Source of the DNA: Noviherbaspirillum malthae
Lineage (GTDB): Bacteria > Pseudomonadota > Gammaproteobacteria > Burkholderiales > Burkholderiaceae_D
Assembly: GCF_015352985.1 (NCBI RefSeq)
Contig: NZ_JACYXF010000019.1
Coordinates: forward strand, 34,946-98,945
DNA: 64,000 nucleotides
Reading direction: 5' to 3'
The notes below the pieces were generated by a model. It made no database searches, had not been told where the DNA came from, and worked only from the letters and a program-made list of their open reading frames with translations. Numbering within the stretch: the stretch's first letter is position 1; each line of letters begins with the position of its first letter. Shown piece by piece: positions 35,751 to 45,106 of the stretch. Both the position numbers and the translations under genes were made by a program.

Positions 35751-38135
35751 TTAGTCGTTGCCAGACCTGACTGACTGCCGCTCTCCGACGATGCGCATGA
35801 TCTCCGTCGCATTGACGGGCTTGACCAGATGCATGTCGAATCCCGCATCCATGGTCGCCTTGCGATCCTGCGACTGTCCCCAACCGGTGACGGCAATGAG
35901 CATCACGTCTTTTGCCCAGCCTTGCTTGCGTATCCAGCGGGCCACATCAAGGCCCGAGGCCAGGGGCATGCCTATGTCGAGTATCGCGACATCCGGCTGG
36001 CAAACTTGAGCCATCTCGATCGCCGATTTTCCATCGTAGGCGGTATGTACCGAATACCCGACCGTTCGCAGAACTTCGGCGAGAAGATCCGCCGCATCGG
36101 CATTGTCATCCGCAACCAGGACGCGGCCATGATGAAAATCGGGAACGTCGCTGCTTGCGGCAGGCGGCATGCCGGCGTGCGGCGCTTCCGCCAGCGGCAG
36201 CTCGAACTGCACGCGCGTGCCTTTGCCGGCCCCATCGCTGAATGCCTTGGTCGAGCCGCCATGCAGCTCGACCAGTCTTTTCACGATGGCCAGTCCGATG
36301 CCCAAGCCTGATGTGCCGCCGGTCACCTTCGATTGCGCCTGCGAGAACATCTCGAAGACGTAGTCGAGCTTCTCCGGTTCAATGCCGATTCCGTTATCGA
36401 TCACCTCGATCTGTGCCATGCGACCCGAACGCCGCAGCCGGACTTCGATTCGGCCTCCTGACGGCGTGAACTTCCCCGCGTTGTTCAGCAGGTTGCTCAT
36501 GACCTGGGTGAGGCGCACTTCGTCCGCCACGACCGTGACGGGCTCCGCCGGCAGGCTCAACTGCACCTGATGGCCCATCGGCTCGATCAGCGGTCGCGCG
36601 CTTTCATAGCCCAGTTCGATGATATGGCGCAGGTCGGTCGGCTGCATGTCGAGCGCTATCTTGTTGCGTGCGATTCGGCTAAGGTCGAGCAGATCGTCGA
36701 GCAGCTTGCCCATGTGTGCCGTCTGCCGTTCAATGACTTCCCTGGCCTTGCTGATCGATTCGGGAGTGGCTACATGCCGCAGCAGTTCCACCGAGTAGCC
36801 GATGGCTGCCATGGGATTGCGCAGTTCATGCGCCAGCACGGACAGGAAATCGTTCTTCTGCCGATTCGACTCTTCCAGTTCGCTCTGCGTCTTCTTGAGC
36901 GCGCTGATATCCATCAACGCACCGACCACGCCTCGCACCTGGCCCTGCTCGTCGAGCAGCGGCGCCGTATTGATCAGTACGTGAACCGAACTGCCGTCGC
37001 GGCGCCGTATTTCCAGTTCCTCACCGCGAACAGGTTCGCCGGTCCGCGCCGCCCGCTGCATCGGCAAGTCATCGGGGTTCGCAGGAACGCCTCCCTGGTA
37101 GCACTGGAAAGGCAATGCATCCGCCATTTCGCCGCTGGCGGAAACATTAGTGCCTGGCTCCGTGCCCAGCAAGCCGGAGAAATAGGGCGTCATGATGATA
37201 TGTTCAGCGCGCGCGTCGCGGCTGATCGCCACGCCGACGGGCAGCAAGTCGAAGATCGCCTGCAGCTCTTCCTGCTGCTTTCGCTTCTCTTCCTTCAATG
37301 AGACTTCGGCGGAGATGTCGCGTGCAGTGCCGATCACCAGCTTCGGCAGGTTGTCGCCGTCGAGCAGCACCTTGCCGCTGGATGCGATCCAGCGTATCTC
37401 TCCGTCCGCGCCGAGCGCCCTGAACTCGGCGTGATAGTTGCTCTTCCCGGCGACCGCAGCCTCCCACTGCGCCAGTACCAGCGGCCTGTCTTCCGGATGG
37501 ACTTCGTTGAGCCAGTCATCGAAACTTGCATGCGTAAAGCCTCTGGCACGGCCGAACATCGGGCCGATATCGTCCGAATAGCTCAGCTCATTGCCATGCA
37601 TGTCGTATTGCCAGGTGCCCATCCCCGCGGACTGCAAGGCGATTTCCAGCCTGGCCTTGGCCAGCGATTCGCGTTCCAGGGCTTTCTGCAGCCGTTCCCG
37701 GTTGGTGGCGCGCTCCACGCAGCCAAGCACCGCATACGGTACGCGAGGGTAATGCTTGCTTGTCTTGGTGATGTAATCATCGAGCCCCTCTTTCATCGCT
37801 TCCACCGCGACTTCCTCGTTGCCGCTGCCGGTAAACATGATGACCGGCTTGCCCGGATGCCGCTGCTTGATTTCCTTCAGCACGTCGGTACCCGTGGTCC
37901 AGCGCAGCCGGTAGTCGGTGACGGCAACGTCGAAGCTTCCGTCGGCCAGCGCATCCTCGAGCTTGCGGGCGTCGCTGATATGGCGAACCTGAAGGTTCTC
38001 GATATGGAGTCTCAGTTCGCGTTCAACGAGGGCGCGGTCGTCCGGATTGTCGTCGATCAGAAGAACACGCAGACCTGCAGCGGCCGATTCATCGTTATGC
38101 ACTTGGCAGCTCGATCCAGAAAGTTGATCCGACAC
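35751..38135 (-). CDS. REC-PAS-PAS-histidine kinase-REC hybrid sensor kinase
   Basis: 794 residues, soluble. REC1 about 22-145 (LLIDDNPDDRA, DVAVTDYRLRWTTG), PAS about 165-285, PAS about 300-415 (DLLPVGVAISRDARAEHI), HisKA with VLAHELRNPM (H436), HATPase (NLLNNAGKF, DNGIGIEP, GLGIGLAIVKRL) and REC2 about 675-790 (VLVADDNADAADLL, DVAILDIGMPLASG). It is last in a four-gene minus-strand cluster and overlaps its upstream neighbour by 41 bases. Its REC1 is clearly paralogous to the receiver of that neighbour (both have T-D-x-x-x-R-W-T-T-G), so REC1 probably receives phosphate or signal from the cluster. The end product of the relay is not encoded here. Confidence 0.9.
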   Translation of the reverse strand: MSDQLSGSSCQVHNDESAAAGLRVLLIDDNPDDRALVERELRLHIENLQVRHISDARKLEDALADGSFDVAVTDYRLRWTTGTDVLKEIKQRHPGKPVIMFTGSGNEEVAVEAMKEGLDDYITKTSKHYPRVPYAVLGCVERATNRERLQKALERESLAKARLEIALQSAGMGTWQYDMHGNELSYSDDIGPMFGRARGFTHASFDDWLNEVHPEDRPLVLAQWEAAVAGKSNYHAEFRALGADGEIRWIASSGKVLLDGDNLPKLVIGTARDISAEVSLKEEKRKQQEELQAIFDLLPVGVAISRDARAEHIIMTPYFSGLLGTEPGTNVSASGEMADALPFQCYQGGVPANPDDLPMQRAARTGEPVRGEELEIRRRDGSSVHVLINTAPLLDEQGQVRGVVGALMDISALKKTQSELEESNRQKNDFLSVLAHELRNPMAAIGYSVELLRHVATPESISKAREVIERQTAHMGKLLDDLLDLSRIARNKIALDMQPTDLRHIIELGYESARPLIEPMGHQVQLSLPAEPVTVVADEVRLTQVMSNLLNNAGKFTPSGGRIEVRLRRSGRMAQIEVIDNGIGIEPEKLDYVFEMFSQAQSKVTGGTSGLGIGLAIVKRLVELHGGSTKAFSDGAGKGTRVQFELPLAEAPHAGMPPAASSDVPDFHHGRVLVADDNADAADLLAEVLRTVGYSVHTAYDGKSAIEMAQVCQPDVAILDIGMPLASGLDVARWIRKQGWAKDVMLIAVTGWGQSQDRKATMDAGFDMHLVKPVNATEIMRIVGERQSVRSGND

Positions 38136-39582
38136 CCGGCGCGGACTGCACGCCGACCGTTCCGTTCATGCGCTCGACGCCTTTCTTGACGATCGCAAGT
38201 CCTATGCCGGTACCGGGATATTCCTCTTCGCCGTGCAGGCGCTCGAACACGTTGAATATCCGTTCGAGCGCCGCCTTGTCCATGCCGATGCCGTTGTCCT
38301 GAACTTCGACCCTGACGGTCGAGCCTGCCGATTTCGCCAGGACGTTGATCGAGGCATGGGTCTCGGGCCTGACGAACTTGACGGCATTGGAGAGCAGGTT
38401 GGTCAGCGCCTGAACCAGCACCGGGCGATACGCCTTCACCAGCAGGCTGTCCGGCACGTTCATCTGAATGGAGGCTTGCCGGTAGCCCGGTTCGCTCTGC
38501 AGCGCGGCCTGCGCATCCGTGACCGCCTCGCGCAGGGAAATGACTTCGGCCGCCAGTTCGGCACGCGACAACCTGGCGAATTCGAACAGCTCCGACACCA
38601 TCAGGTCCACCCGCTTCGTGATGGCATCGATGCGCTCGGCATAGCTGACTATCTGCTTGTCGTTGCCGGACTGGATGTCCTGGCGCAGCGCGTCTGCATA
38701 GCCCTGGATGGTTCGCAGGGGTTCGCGCAAGTCGTGCGACACCGAGAAGCCGAAGGTCTCGAGCGCCTCGTTCGCTTCCTGAAGCTGACGCGTGCGCTCG
38801 ACGATTCTGCGTTCCAGCTCGGCATTCAAGCGGTGGATTTCCGCACCGGCCTGATGCAGGGAGGTTGCGTCTTCCACGATGCCGTCAATGGCATCATGAC
38901 CGTTGACCTTGACGCGCACCAGCTTGACGACGTAGAACTTGCCGCCGGCATCGTCTTCACCGATCTTGGCCTGGAGTTCCGTGGTGTCGAAAGGGACCTT
39001 CAGCGCGGGCAGCGATTCGACGACCCGGTCCAGCAGGGGATGACGGATCGCGGATGGTTCACCCTGATCGCCGCCCAGCATGTTTCGCAGCGCACGGTTG
39101 CACTCTTCCAGCCGCCCTTCCAGCGACATGCGGAAGACGCCGAGCTGGATATTCTCCAGCAGGGAGGCCAGGCGGGTTTCGGATCGGATGGCGCGGGCGC
39201 GGATCTCCGAACGGTCCAGGCAGGTACGCACCGCGACGGGCAGTCTTGCATAATGCCGCGGGCTCTTGATGACATAGTCGTCCAGTCCCAGCTTCATCGC
39301 TTCCACGGCGATTTCCTGGGTGCCGGTGGCGGTGAACATGATGACCGGAAGCTGCGGTTCGAGCGTCTTGACCTGCCTGAGCACGTCGAGCCCGGTTGTC
39401 CAGCGCATCTGGAAGTCGGTGATGATGATGTCGAAATCCAGCCCGGCTTCCACCTGGCGGTCGAACCCGGCGCGGTCGCCGACTTCCTGGATCTGCGTGT
39501 CCTGGAAGTGTTTTTCGAGCTCGCGCCGCGACAGTGCGCGGTCGTCGGGATTGTCGTCGAGCAGCAGAATGTTGAGCGTCAT
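38095..39582 (-). CDS. REC-PAS-histidine kinase (phytochrome-type kinase core)
   Basis: 495 residues, soluble. REC about 3-125 (ILLLDDNPDDRALSRRELEKHF, DIIITDFQMRWTTG), a PAS-like domain about 140-255 (LLENIQLGVFRMSLEGRLEECNRAL), then a coiled coil, HisKA with FGFSVSHDLREPLRTIQGYA (H283) and HATPase with FNVFERLHGEEEYPGTGIGLAIVKKGVERM. The kinase core is of the bacteriophytochrome/CHASE3-partner type and is closely similar to that of the cluster's first gene, implying duplication. Its receiver matches REC1 of the next gene. It overlaps that gene by 41 bases and follows the stand-alone receiver by 10 bases, so the four are one operon. Confidence 0.92.
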   Translation of the reverse strand: MTLNILLLDDNPDDRALSRRELEKHFQDTQIQEVGDRAGFDRQVEAGLDFDIIITDFQMRWTTGLDVLRQVKTLEPQLPVIMFTATGTQEIAVEAMKLGLDDYVIKSPRHYARLPVAVRTCLDRSEIRARAIRSETRLASLLENIQLGVFRMSLEGRLEECNRALRNMLGGDQGEPSAIRHPLLDRVVESLPALKVPFDTTELQAKIGEDDAGGKFYVVKLVRVKVNGHDAIDGIVEDATSLHQAGAEIHRLNAELERRIVERTRQLQEANEALETFGFSVSHDLREPLRTIQGYADALRQDIQSGNDKQIVSYAERIDAITKRVDLMVSELFEFARLSRAELAAEVISLREAVTDAQAALQSEPGYRQASIQMNVPDSLLVKAYRPVLVQALTNLLSNAVKFVRPETHASINVLAKSAGSTVRVEVQDNGIGMDKAALERIFNVFERLHGEEEYPGTGIGLAIVKKGVERMNGTVGVQSAPGVGSTFWIELPSA

Positions 39583-39592
39583 TGTTCTGTTT

Positions 39593-40075
39593 TCAATTCG
39601 TGGTGCCGGTGCGCGTTGTGCTCAGGTTGGTCTGCAGCCAGTACACGTCCAGCATGCCAAGCAGCTGAACCAGCCCGGTGAAGACCACCGGTTTCTGCAG
39701 GTAGGAGTTGGCGCCGGCTTCGTATGCCTGCTTGATGTCCTCGTCTTCGGTCGAGGAAGTCAGCACCACCACCGGGATGCCGGCCAGTTCCGGCCGATGC
39801 CGGATCCAGCGCAGTACTTCCAGCCCGGACCGCTTCGGCAGCTTCAGATCCAGCAGTATGACCGAAGGATGCGGCCAGGTGCGCCGGTCGTGGTATTGGC
39901 CCGTTCCCTCAAGATAAGCCACCGCCTCGTCGCCGTCGTTCACGACGCAGAGCGATACCTGCAGGCCGGCTTTGCGGACGGCCCGCTGGGTCAGCAGTAC
40001 ATCGTCGGGATTGTCTTCCACCAGCAGGATGCAGGGCAGGCCCGGTAGAAATGACTGTTGAAGTGATGCGTCCAT
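39593..40075 (-). CDS. Stand-alone receiver (Rcp1/CheY-like) response regulator
   Basis: 160 residues. One receiver domain fills it: acidic pair in ILLVEDNPDD (20-25), phospho-acceptor D76 in SVILLDLKLPKRSGLEVL, Thr/Ser in VVVLTSSTED, and Lys in YLQKPV. There is no output domain. The Rcp1 type (LDLKLPK.SG, about 150 residues, extra loop after the second strand) normally pairs with phytochrome-like kinases, which fits the kinase cores on both sides. It is probably a phosphate shuttle between the CHASE3 kinase (3 bases upstream) and the REC-kinases downstream. Confidence 0.93.
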   Translation of the reverse strand: MDASLQQSFLPGLPCILLVEDNPDDVLLTQRAVRKAGLQVSLCVVNDGDEAVAYLEGTGQYHDRRTWPHPSVILLDLKLPKRSGLEVLRWIRHRPELAGIPVVVLTSSTEDEDIKQAYEAGANSYLQKPVVFTGLVQLLGMLDVYWLQTNLSTTRTGTTN

Positions 40076-40077
40076 GC

Positions 40078-42639
40078 TTATCCTAGATTGGGAGCTGCCG
40101 GCAAGGTCAGCTCGAAGGTGGTTCCGGCGTTCGGGGCATCCGTCCGGCTCGAGACTGCGATCGATCCGCCCATTCTTTCGATGCCTTTCCTGACGATGGC
40201 CAGGCCGATTCCGGTGCCCGGATACTGTTCCTGGCCGTGCAGGCGTTCAAAGACACCGAAAATGCGTTCCTGATGCTCCGGCGCGATTCCGATGCCGTTG
40301 TCCTGGAATTGAAGCCTTGCCATGCTGCCGACCGTTGCGCCGCTTACCCGGATCCAGGGGGCGACACCGGGCGCAACGAATTTTATCGCGTTCGACAGCA
40401 GGTTCTGGGTGATTTGAGCGAGGACGGCACGATTTCCGAGTACATCCGGAAGCGCATCGTCGATGTCGATGCGGGCTCCGGTTTCCCCGATTTGCGTTTC
40501 CAGGTCCCGCAGTGCAATCTGCAGGACTGTCTGCAGGTGCACGGTTTCAAGCCGTATTTCTATCCGTGACAGCCGGCTGTAGGCAAGCAGGTCGGTGATC
40601 AGCCGGTCCAGGCGCACGACTGCCGCGCCGATGCGATTCGCGTAGGTCTTTCCTTCTTCCGAGAGCCGGTCCGCTTCGTCTTCGATGAGCGCAGCGGAGA
40701 ATCCTTCGATATTGCGCAGCGGCGCGCGCAAGTCATGCGCCACCGTATGCGCGAAGGCCCGCAGTTCCGCATTGGCTTCGGCGATCTGCTCGGTTCGCTC
40801 GAGTATCCTCTGCTCCAGGTGCTGATTGGCTTCCAGCAGCTTGCGCTGCGCATCCTTGATCTGCGTGACCTCGAGCACGGCCGCGACGATACCCTGCACC
40901 TCGCCTTCTTCGATGACCGGGTAAAAGCTGGCGAGCCAGTCGCGCCTGCCGTCAATGTGCTCTTTTGCCCCCACCTGAAACTCGATGCCGGTCACCGGCT
41001 TTTTCTCCTGCAGTACCGCGGCATAGATGGCGGTCAGGTCGCGGCCAAGGGGCAGGGGAAGGATGTCTCCCGGACAGCGGCCGATCTGCACCTCCTTCGG
41101 CAAGCCGTTGATCTCGGCCAGCGCATCGTTGAGTTCGACGAGCCGCATCTTGACATCGACGTAGCCGAGTCCGACCGGCACGGCGCTGTAGATCGTCTCG
41201 AGCTGGGCAAGCTTTGCCCGCAGTTCGGCCTCGCGATGGATGAGCGCAAGTTCGGATTCCTTGCGGGCATGGATATCTTCGGTCAAGCCATACCATGCAA
41301 TCACCCTGCCTTGTTCATCGCGCCGCGCATTCGCGCGGGAGCGCATCCAGCTGTCGCTGCCGTCGGCGCTGCGGACGCGGTGCTCGACGTCGAACGGCTC
41401 CCCGGTGGCCAGCGAATGACTCCACTGGCGTGTTACATGCTCGAAGTCGGCGGGGTTGATAACGCGTGCCAGGCCGCTTTCCATGGGCGCTTCGCCGCGC
41501 AGTCCCGTCAGCTGCAGCCAGCGCGGCGAGAATCCGGTAATCATCCCGTCGGCTGCGGCTTTCCATGGCACCTGCGGATTCAGTTCAATCGTGTAGCGAT
41601 AATTGGCTTCCGATTCGGCCAGTGCCTGCTCGCGCAGGTGGCGTTGCGTAACGTCGTTCAGCACCAGCACAACGCCTTCCATGTCCGAAGTGCCGGGCTT
41701 GATTGGCGCCAGGCTGACTTCAATATTGCGTGCCGCCCCGGTCGTGGAGAGAAGCATGTTATCGCCTTGAAGACTTGCCGTGCTCGCACTCCGAACCACC
41801 TCCGCAAGCGGAAGCTCAACAGGCTGCCGGGTCGTGCCGTCAATGATCCTGATGGCCTGATCGAGACTCCGTCCGGCCGCGTCGGCCTCGCTGACGCCGG
41901 CAAGCCGTTCCGCGGCTGCATTCATGAGGCGAATTCGGCCCTGCACATCGGTGGCGAGGACGCCTTCGCCGATGCTGCGCAAGGTGGCGTCGAGCTGCGC
42001 CCGTTCCGACCGCAGTCGCGCGGCATCCCGCTCGGAGATAATCCAGAGCAGCACCAGCAGCAATATGGACACGGTTGCAACGATGGTCACTGCAAGAATG
42101 AGTTCCTTGCGGGCTTCATCCACTTCCTGCTGCCGCTCTGCCAAGAGTCTTTGTTCTTCATCCCGTATCTTGTTGGCTTGCAACAGGGTTTGCTGTTTGC
42201 TCAGACGCCCCGATTCCACCGACGCGAGATCCAGCGGCTCGCCTCTTGTCCTGCGATCGAGGACCTGCTGCAAGCGCAGGATTCGGTCCGTGAGCAGCGT
42301 CTCGAGAGTTTTCAATGAGTTTTGCTGTGTCGGGTTGTCCGCAGTCAGCGAGCGGAGCGTGCCGATCGTGGGTGGAATGCTCTGTCTGGCCTGGTTGTAG
42401 ACCGCCAGGTATTCATCTTTTCCTGTCAGGAGATAGCCGCGCTGCGCCCCTTCCGCTTCATTGGCCAAGGTCAAGGTCGTCTGCAGATGTTCCAGCACTT
42501 CCCGGGTATGCACCAGCCACTGCCAGGCTTCCTCCTGATGCTTGATGCTGCGGCCAAGCACGAGCAAGGCAAGATTCAGGATCAGAATGCTTGCAATAGT
42601 TGCAATGGTGACCGGGGATCGAAAAAAATGCGTCCTCAT
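40078..42639 (-). CDS. CHASE3-PAS sensor histidine kinase (membrane)
   Basis: 853 residues from ATG 42639 with AAAGG before it. Membrane helix about 9-30, periplasmic CHASE3 domain about 35-180 (VLEHLQTTLTLANEAEGAQRGYLLTGKDEYL), second helix about 184-206, then PAS domains about 220-345, 350-475 and 490-620 (DATLRSIGEGVLATDVQG, YTIELNPQVPWKAAADGMI), HisKA with AHTVAHDLRAPLRNIEGFS (H635) and HATPase ending in GVFERLHGQEQYPGTGIGLAIVRKGIERM. It is the only membrane-bound member and first gene of the cluster, so it probably senses an outside signal. The kinase core is paralogous to that of the gene at 38095-39582. The extra 25 codons up to 42714 are not supported. Confidence 0.93.
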   Translation of the reverse strand: MRTHFFRSPVTIATIASILILNLALLVLGRSIKHQEEAWQWLVHTREVLEHLQTTLTLANEAEGAQRGYLLTGKDEYLAVYNQARQSIPPTIGTLRSLTADNPTQQNSLKTLETLLTDRILRLQQVLDRRTRGEPLDLASVESGRLSKQQTLLQANKIRDEEQRLLAERQQEVDEARKELILAVTIVATVSILLLVLLWIISERDAARLRSERAQLDATLRSIGEGVLATDVQGRIRLMNAAAERLAGVSEADAAGRSLDQAIRIIDGTTRQPVELPLAEVVRSASTASLQGDNMLLSTTGAARNIEVSLAPIKPGTSDMEGVVLVLNDVTQRHLREQALAESEANYRYTIELNPQVPWKAAADGMITGFSPRWLQLTGLRGEAPMESGLARVINPADFEHVTRQWSHSLATGEPFDVEHRVRSADGSDSWMRSRANARRDEQGRVIAWYGLTEDIHARKESELALIHREAELRAKLAQLETIYSAVPVGLGYVDVKMRLVELNDALAEINGLPKEVQIGRCPGDILPLPLGRDLTAIYAAVLQEKKPVTGIEFQVGAKEHIDGRRDWLASFYPVIEEGEVQGIVAAVLEVTQIKDAQRKLLEANQHLEQRILERTEQIAEANAELRAFAHTVAHDLRAPLRNIEGFSAALIEDEADRLSEEGKTYANRIGAAVVRLDRLITDLLAYSRLSRIEIRLETVHLQTVLQIALRDLETQIGETGARIDIDDALPDVLGNRAVLAQITQNLLSNAIKFVAPGVAPWIRVSGATVGSMARLQFQDNGIGIAPEHQERIFGVFERLHGQEQYPGTGIGLAIVRKGIERMGGSIAVSSRTDAPNAGTTFELTLPAAPNLG

Positions 42640-42761
42640 GTGCCTTTTGTTTGGTTGGACCGCTTGCAGTGCGCCGGGTGCAACACCGCTGCGTCCGGCG
42701 GCCAGGCGCAGCAAAGTGATGAGATTTTACTGTGATTGGCCAGCCTGCTTTTCAGACAGCA

Positions 42762-43805
42762 TCATGTTGTTTTGGGTCGCCGGAATTTCGCTCTCTCCGC
42801 CGTCTGCTCCCACCATGCATTCAGCCGCGATCGGACCGGATTCTCGAACAGGTAGAACGAGAGCGCCCCGGCAGCGATGGCTGCGATGAGATAAAGCATG
42901 CTATGGGCAGGATCATGTTTTGCAGCATGATGGAAAGGCTGCTGCCACAAGTAGAGGGAGAAGGAACACACGCCGAGCCATCTCAGCCAGGCTGCCGAAA
43001 GAAGCTTCCTGACTATGACGGGAACCGCATTCAGATGGTTGACCGCAAATGCCAGCAACAGCGGCGCGGCGGTAAGGTGCAGGCCCTGCTGGCGATAGCT
43101 TGTATAGCAGAGCAGGGCGATCAGAAAAGCCAGTATCGGCAGCAGGCCGGGAACTGCGATCCGCAATCTGGAAGCGTATTTCTGCTTCAGAACGCCGTAC
43201 GACGCCGAGGCGAGCAGGCCGAGGGCGGCATATTGGCTTTGTATCGCCCAGTAGGTGCTGTCACCGAGAACATGGAACTGATGCGCTGTCAGAAGAAGAA
43301 CGACACCGGTTGAACCGGCGAGGAAGATATCCAGGACGGGACGGCGGCGGAACAGTCGCAGCAGCACCGCGCCGAGAGCAAGATAGGCGTAGCTGTGTTC
43401 CTCGACATTGAGTGACCAGAAATGCTCGATGGGCCAGTTGTTCGACCAGATATGCGGGTCCGCCGGGTAATAGGTGCGAAGGAAGGCCAGTACGCTGGCG
43501 AGTTCGCTGAAAGGCACCTGGTAGGTGCCGCGCTGAAAATGCCCTGCGTAGACCACCATCGCTGCCGTGAAGAGCCAGAACGTCGGAAGCACCCTGCTGA
43601 ACCTGCGGAAGAAAAAGTTCTTCAGGCCGACTTGCTTGACGAAAAGAAGCTGTCCCATCAGCAATCCGGAGAGAACAAAGAACATTTGCACGCCGAATCC
43701 GCCCAGTGCTTCCAGTTTCAGGAAATGGGCGAGCAAGACGCCAAGGATGGCGGTTCCTCTCCAGCCGTCGAGATGCAGAATGTTCTTGTTGCTGGCGATG
43801 GGCAT
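42762..43805 (-). CDS. Acyltransferase 3 (OafA/YrhL) family membrane protein
   Basis: 347 residues with about ten membrane helices and the acyltransferase-3 pattern: HLDGWRGTAILGVLLAHF (with the key His), GGFGVQMFFVLSGLLMGQLL, FFFRRFSRVLPTFW and the C-terminal SFYLFENPVR. These proteins O-acylate cell-surface polysaccharides or glycolipids, usually with acetyl groups. Start at 43805 is chosen because it lies right before the first family block; ATG at 43901 is possible. The open frame continues to 44249 only because it reads through the MITE. It stands alone on the minus strand after the kinase cluster, 122 bases from it. Confidence 0.88.
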   Translation of the reverse strand: MPIASNKNILHLDGWRGTAILGVLLAHFLKLEALGGFGVQMFFVLSGLLMGQLLFVKQVGLKNFFFRRFSRVLPTFWLFTAAMVVYAGHFQRGTYQVPFSELASVLAFLRTYYPADPHIWSNNWPIEHFWSLNVEEHSYAYLALGAVLLRLFRRRPVLDIFLAGSTGVVLLLTAHQFHVLGDSTYWAIQSQYAALGLLASASYGVLKQKYASRLRIAVPGLLPILAFLIALLCYTSYRQQGLHLTAAPLLLAFAVNHLNAVPVIVRKLLSAAWLRWLGVCSFSLYLWQQPFHHAAKHDPAHSMLYLIAAIAAGALSFYLFENPVRSRLNAWWEQTAERAKFRRPKTT

Positions 43806-44102
43806 GACTGCTGTCGATTGGGGTATATGTTGTCGGGTCGTCCTGGAAAGCTTGACGGCGGCCAAGTTCGCAGGAGCAGCTTCGTGGTTCGGAATTACCA
43901 TCAGGGCCGCTATGCAGGGGCTAAGTTCCTTGGCTTGATCACGAGATAGGTGACGACATTTTGTATCGCCGCACGCTGTGCGCGAAGCGGGGGGAGGAGC
44001 AAGGGCAGTTGCAAAGGCTGATGACTTGGCAAGCCCTCTCGCCCCAACCCCTCTTTCTTGCGGGAGGGGAGCGTGATCAGAAGAAACTCGGATTTTCCGC
44101 CG

Positions 44103-44261
44103 GAGCGCTTCAGGCTTGACTGGACTGGGCGAGGCCGGGGTGATTTGGCTGCGGGACAAGGCGTGACGACGCGACATGGCGGTGCCATGGCAAGAGCCAC
44201 AACGCAGTACCAGAGGCAATCGGTCCGGGTTCGACAAGCAGGTCAACACGAAACCGCTCTA
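44103..44261. mobile_element. Second, degenerate copy of the MITE, opposite orientation
   Basis: Its reverse complement matches the 31935-32092 element over nearly the full length. The end at 44241-44259 keeps the terminal repeat GGTCAACACGAAACCGCTC and the flanking TA (44260-44261). The other end (44103-44120) is diverged, about two thirds identical, and lacks the TA. Internal landmarks such as CCATGGCACCGCCATG are retained. It sits about 300 bases upstream of the acyltransferase start, directly next to half of a palindromic element. Confidence 0.85.
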
Positions 44262-44369
44262 TTTATCCATAACCCTCGTTATGGACTCCTGATCTGCAAC
44301 CTCGGCCGTGCCAATGGTAAAAATCCATCAATCTCGTTCGGCATGTCATGACTTAAGATTGGCATAAGC
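44262..44369. repeat. Half of a palindromic element related to 58271-58435
   Basis: It starts with the palindrome centre (CCATAACCCTCGTTATGG), then carries the right arm with AAAAATCCATCAATCTC, GGCATGTCAT and AAGATTGGCATAAG. These match the right arm of the complete element at 58271-58435 in order, with divergence. The left arm is absent exactly where the MITE begins, so the MITE may have replaced it. Confidence 0.6.
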
Positions 44370-44413
44370 CCTGCAAACCTCTGCCCTTATGCCACCCGCG
44401 CGACAAGCGTCCG

Positions 44414-45106
44414 TCACTTCACCGCAAAGCAATACAGCAATCCGTCCCCGCCCGTACTCTTGATGCCATCGGGATTGCATCCGCGCGTCGGATGCGATGA
44501 ATTCCATGAACTGGCCCATGGCGCGTTGATCGGCCCCATGCGGTCGTGATGACCCGTCATCGCCGAGCCTTCAGTCCCGCTCTTGGTCCAGTTGCCGCAG
44601 GTCATGTCACCGAACGGCGCGCCGGGAAACGCGGTGCCGTCGGGCCGGGAACCGGTCAGGATGTCATGCTTGTTGGGCTTGTCCGTGCGGCCGTTGACCG
44701 GCTGGCCTTTCTCATCGAGCGCGGTCTCTTTCGTCAGGTTGTTGGACGGCGAGTGCAGCTGCTCGACATTCTTCGCAATGACATCGCCCTTGGCGTTTTG
44801 CCAGGGACCGGTGCCGATGCGGTCGCGCGCATTGACGAAGTTCGGATCGCTCAGTCCGGAAGCCTGGGTGCTCAGGTAGGCGCGCCAGGTGCGCTGGCCG
44901 GCGCCGGCAGTGCTTGCCAGCGACTGGCAGTGCTTGTCGGCGCCGTCGAGTCCGCCCAGGTCGGCTCCCTTGCCGGGACCGGTACTGGTGATGAAGAAAG
45001 TCATGTCGGCAGGACCCTGCCGGGATGAGGATTGTGTTCCTGCGCAGGCGGTCAGCATTACCACGCAGGCGGCAAGCGCGCCGGTCTTCACTATTCCGCA
45101 GTCCAT
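44414..45106 (-). CDS. Lipoprotein with C-type-lectin/endostatin-like domain
   Basis: 230 residues. The start at 45106 has AAGGAG six bases upstream. A lipoprotein signal follows: hydrophobic AACVVMLTAC with the lipobox LTAC, giving a lipidated Cys19. The mature part (about 40-230) has MTFFITSTGPGKGADLGGLDGADKHCQSLASTAGAG, WRAYLST, ARDRIGTGPWQNAKG and the ending GLLYCFAVK; in similar proteins this is described as a lectin-like or DUF1554-like fold, with conserved Trp and disulphide-forming Cys. It is probably exposed at the outer membrane and may bind sugar. The N-terminal extension to 45250 is not supported. Monocistronic. Confidence 0.75.
   Translation of the reverse strand: MDCGIVKTGALAACVVMLTACAGTQSSSRQGPADMTFFITSTGPGKGADLGGLDGADKHCQSLASTAGAGQRTWRAYLSTQASGLSDPNFVNARDRIGTGPWQNAKGDVIAKNVEQLHSPSNNLTKETALDEKGQPVNGRTDKPNKHDILTGSRPDGTAFPGAPFGDMTCGNWTKSGTEGSAMTGHHDRMGPINAPWASSWNSSHPTRGCNPDGIKSTGGDGLLYCFAVK

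Noticed and set aside
42762..44249. A 495-residue acyltransferase starting at 44249
   Set aside because: The N-terminal 148 residues are the MITE and repeat sequence translated by chance; the family begins at 43805.
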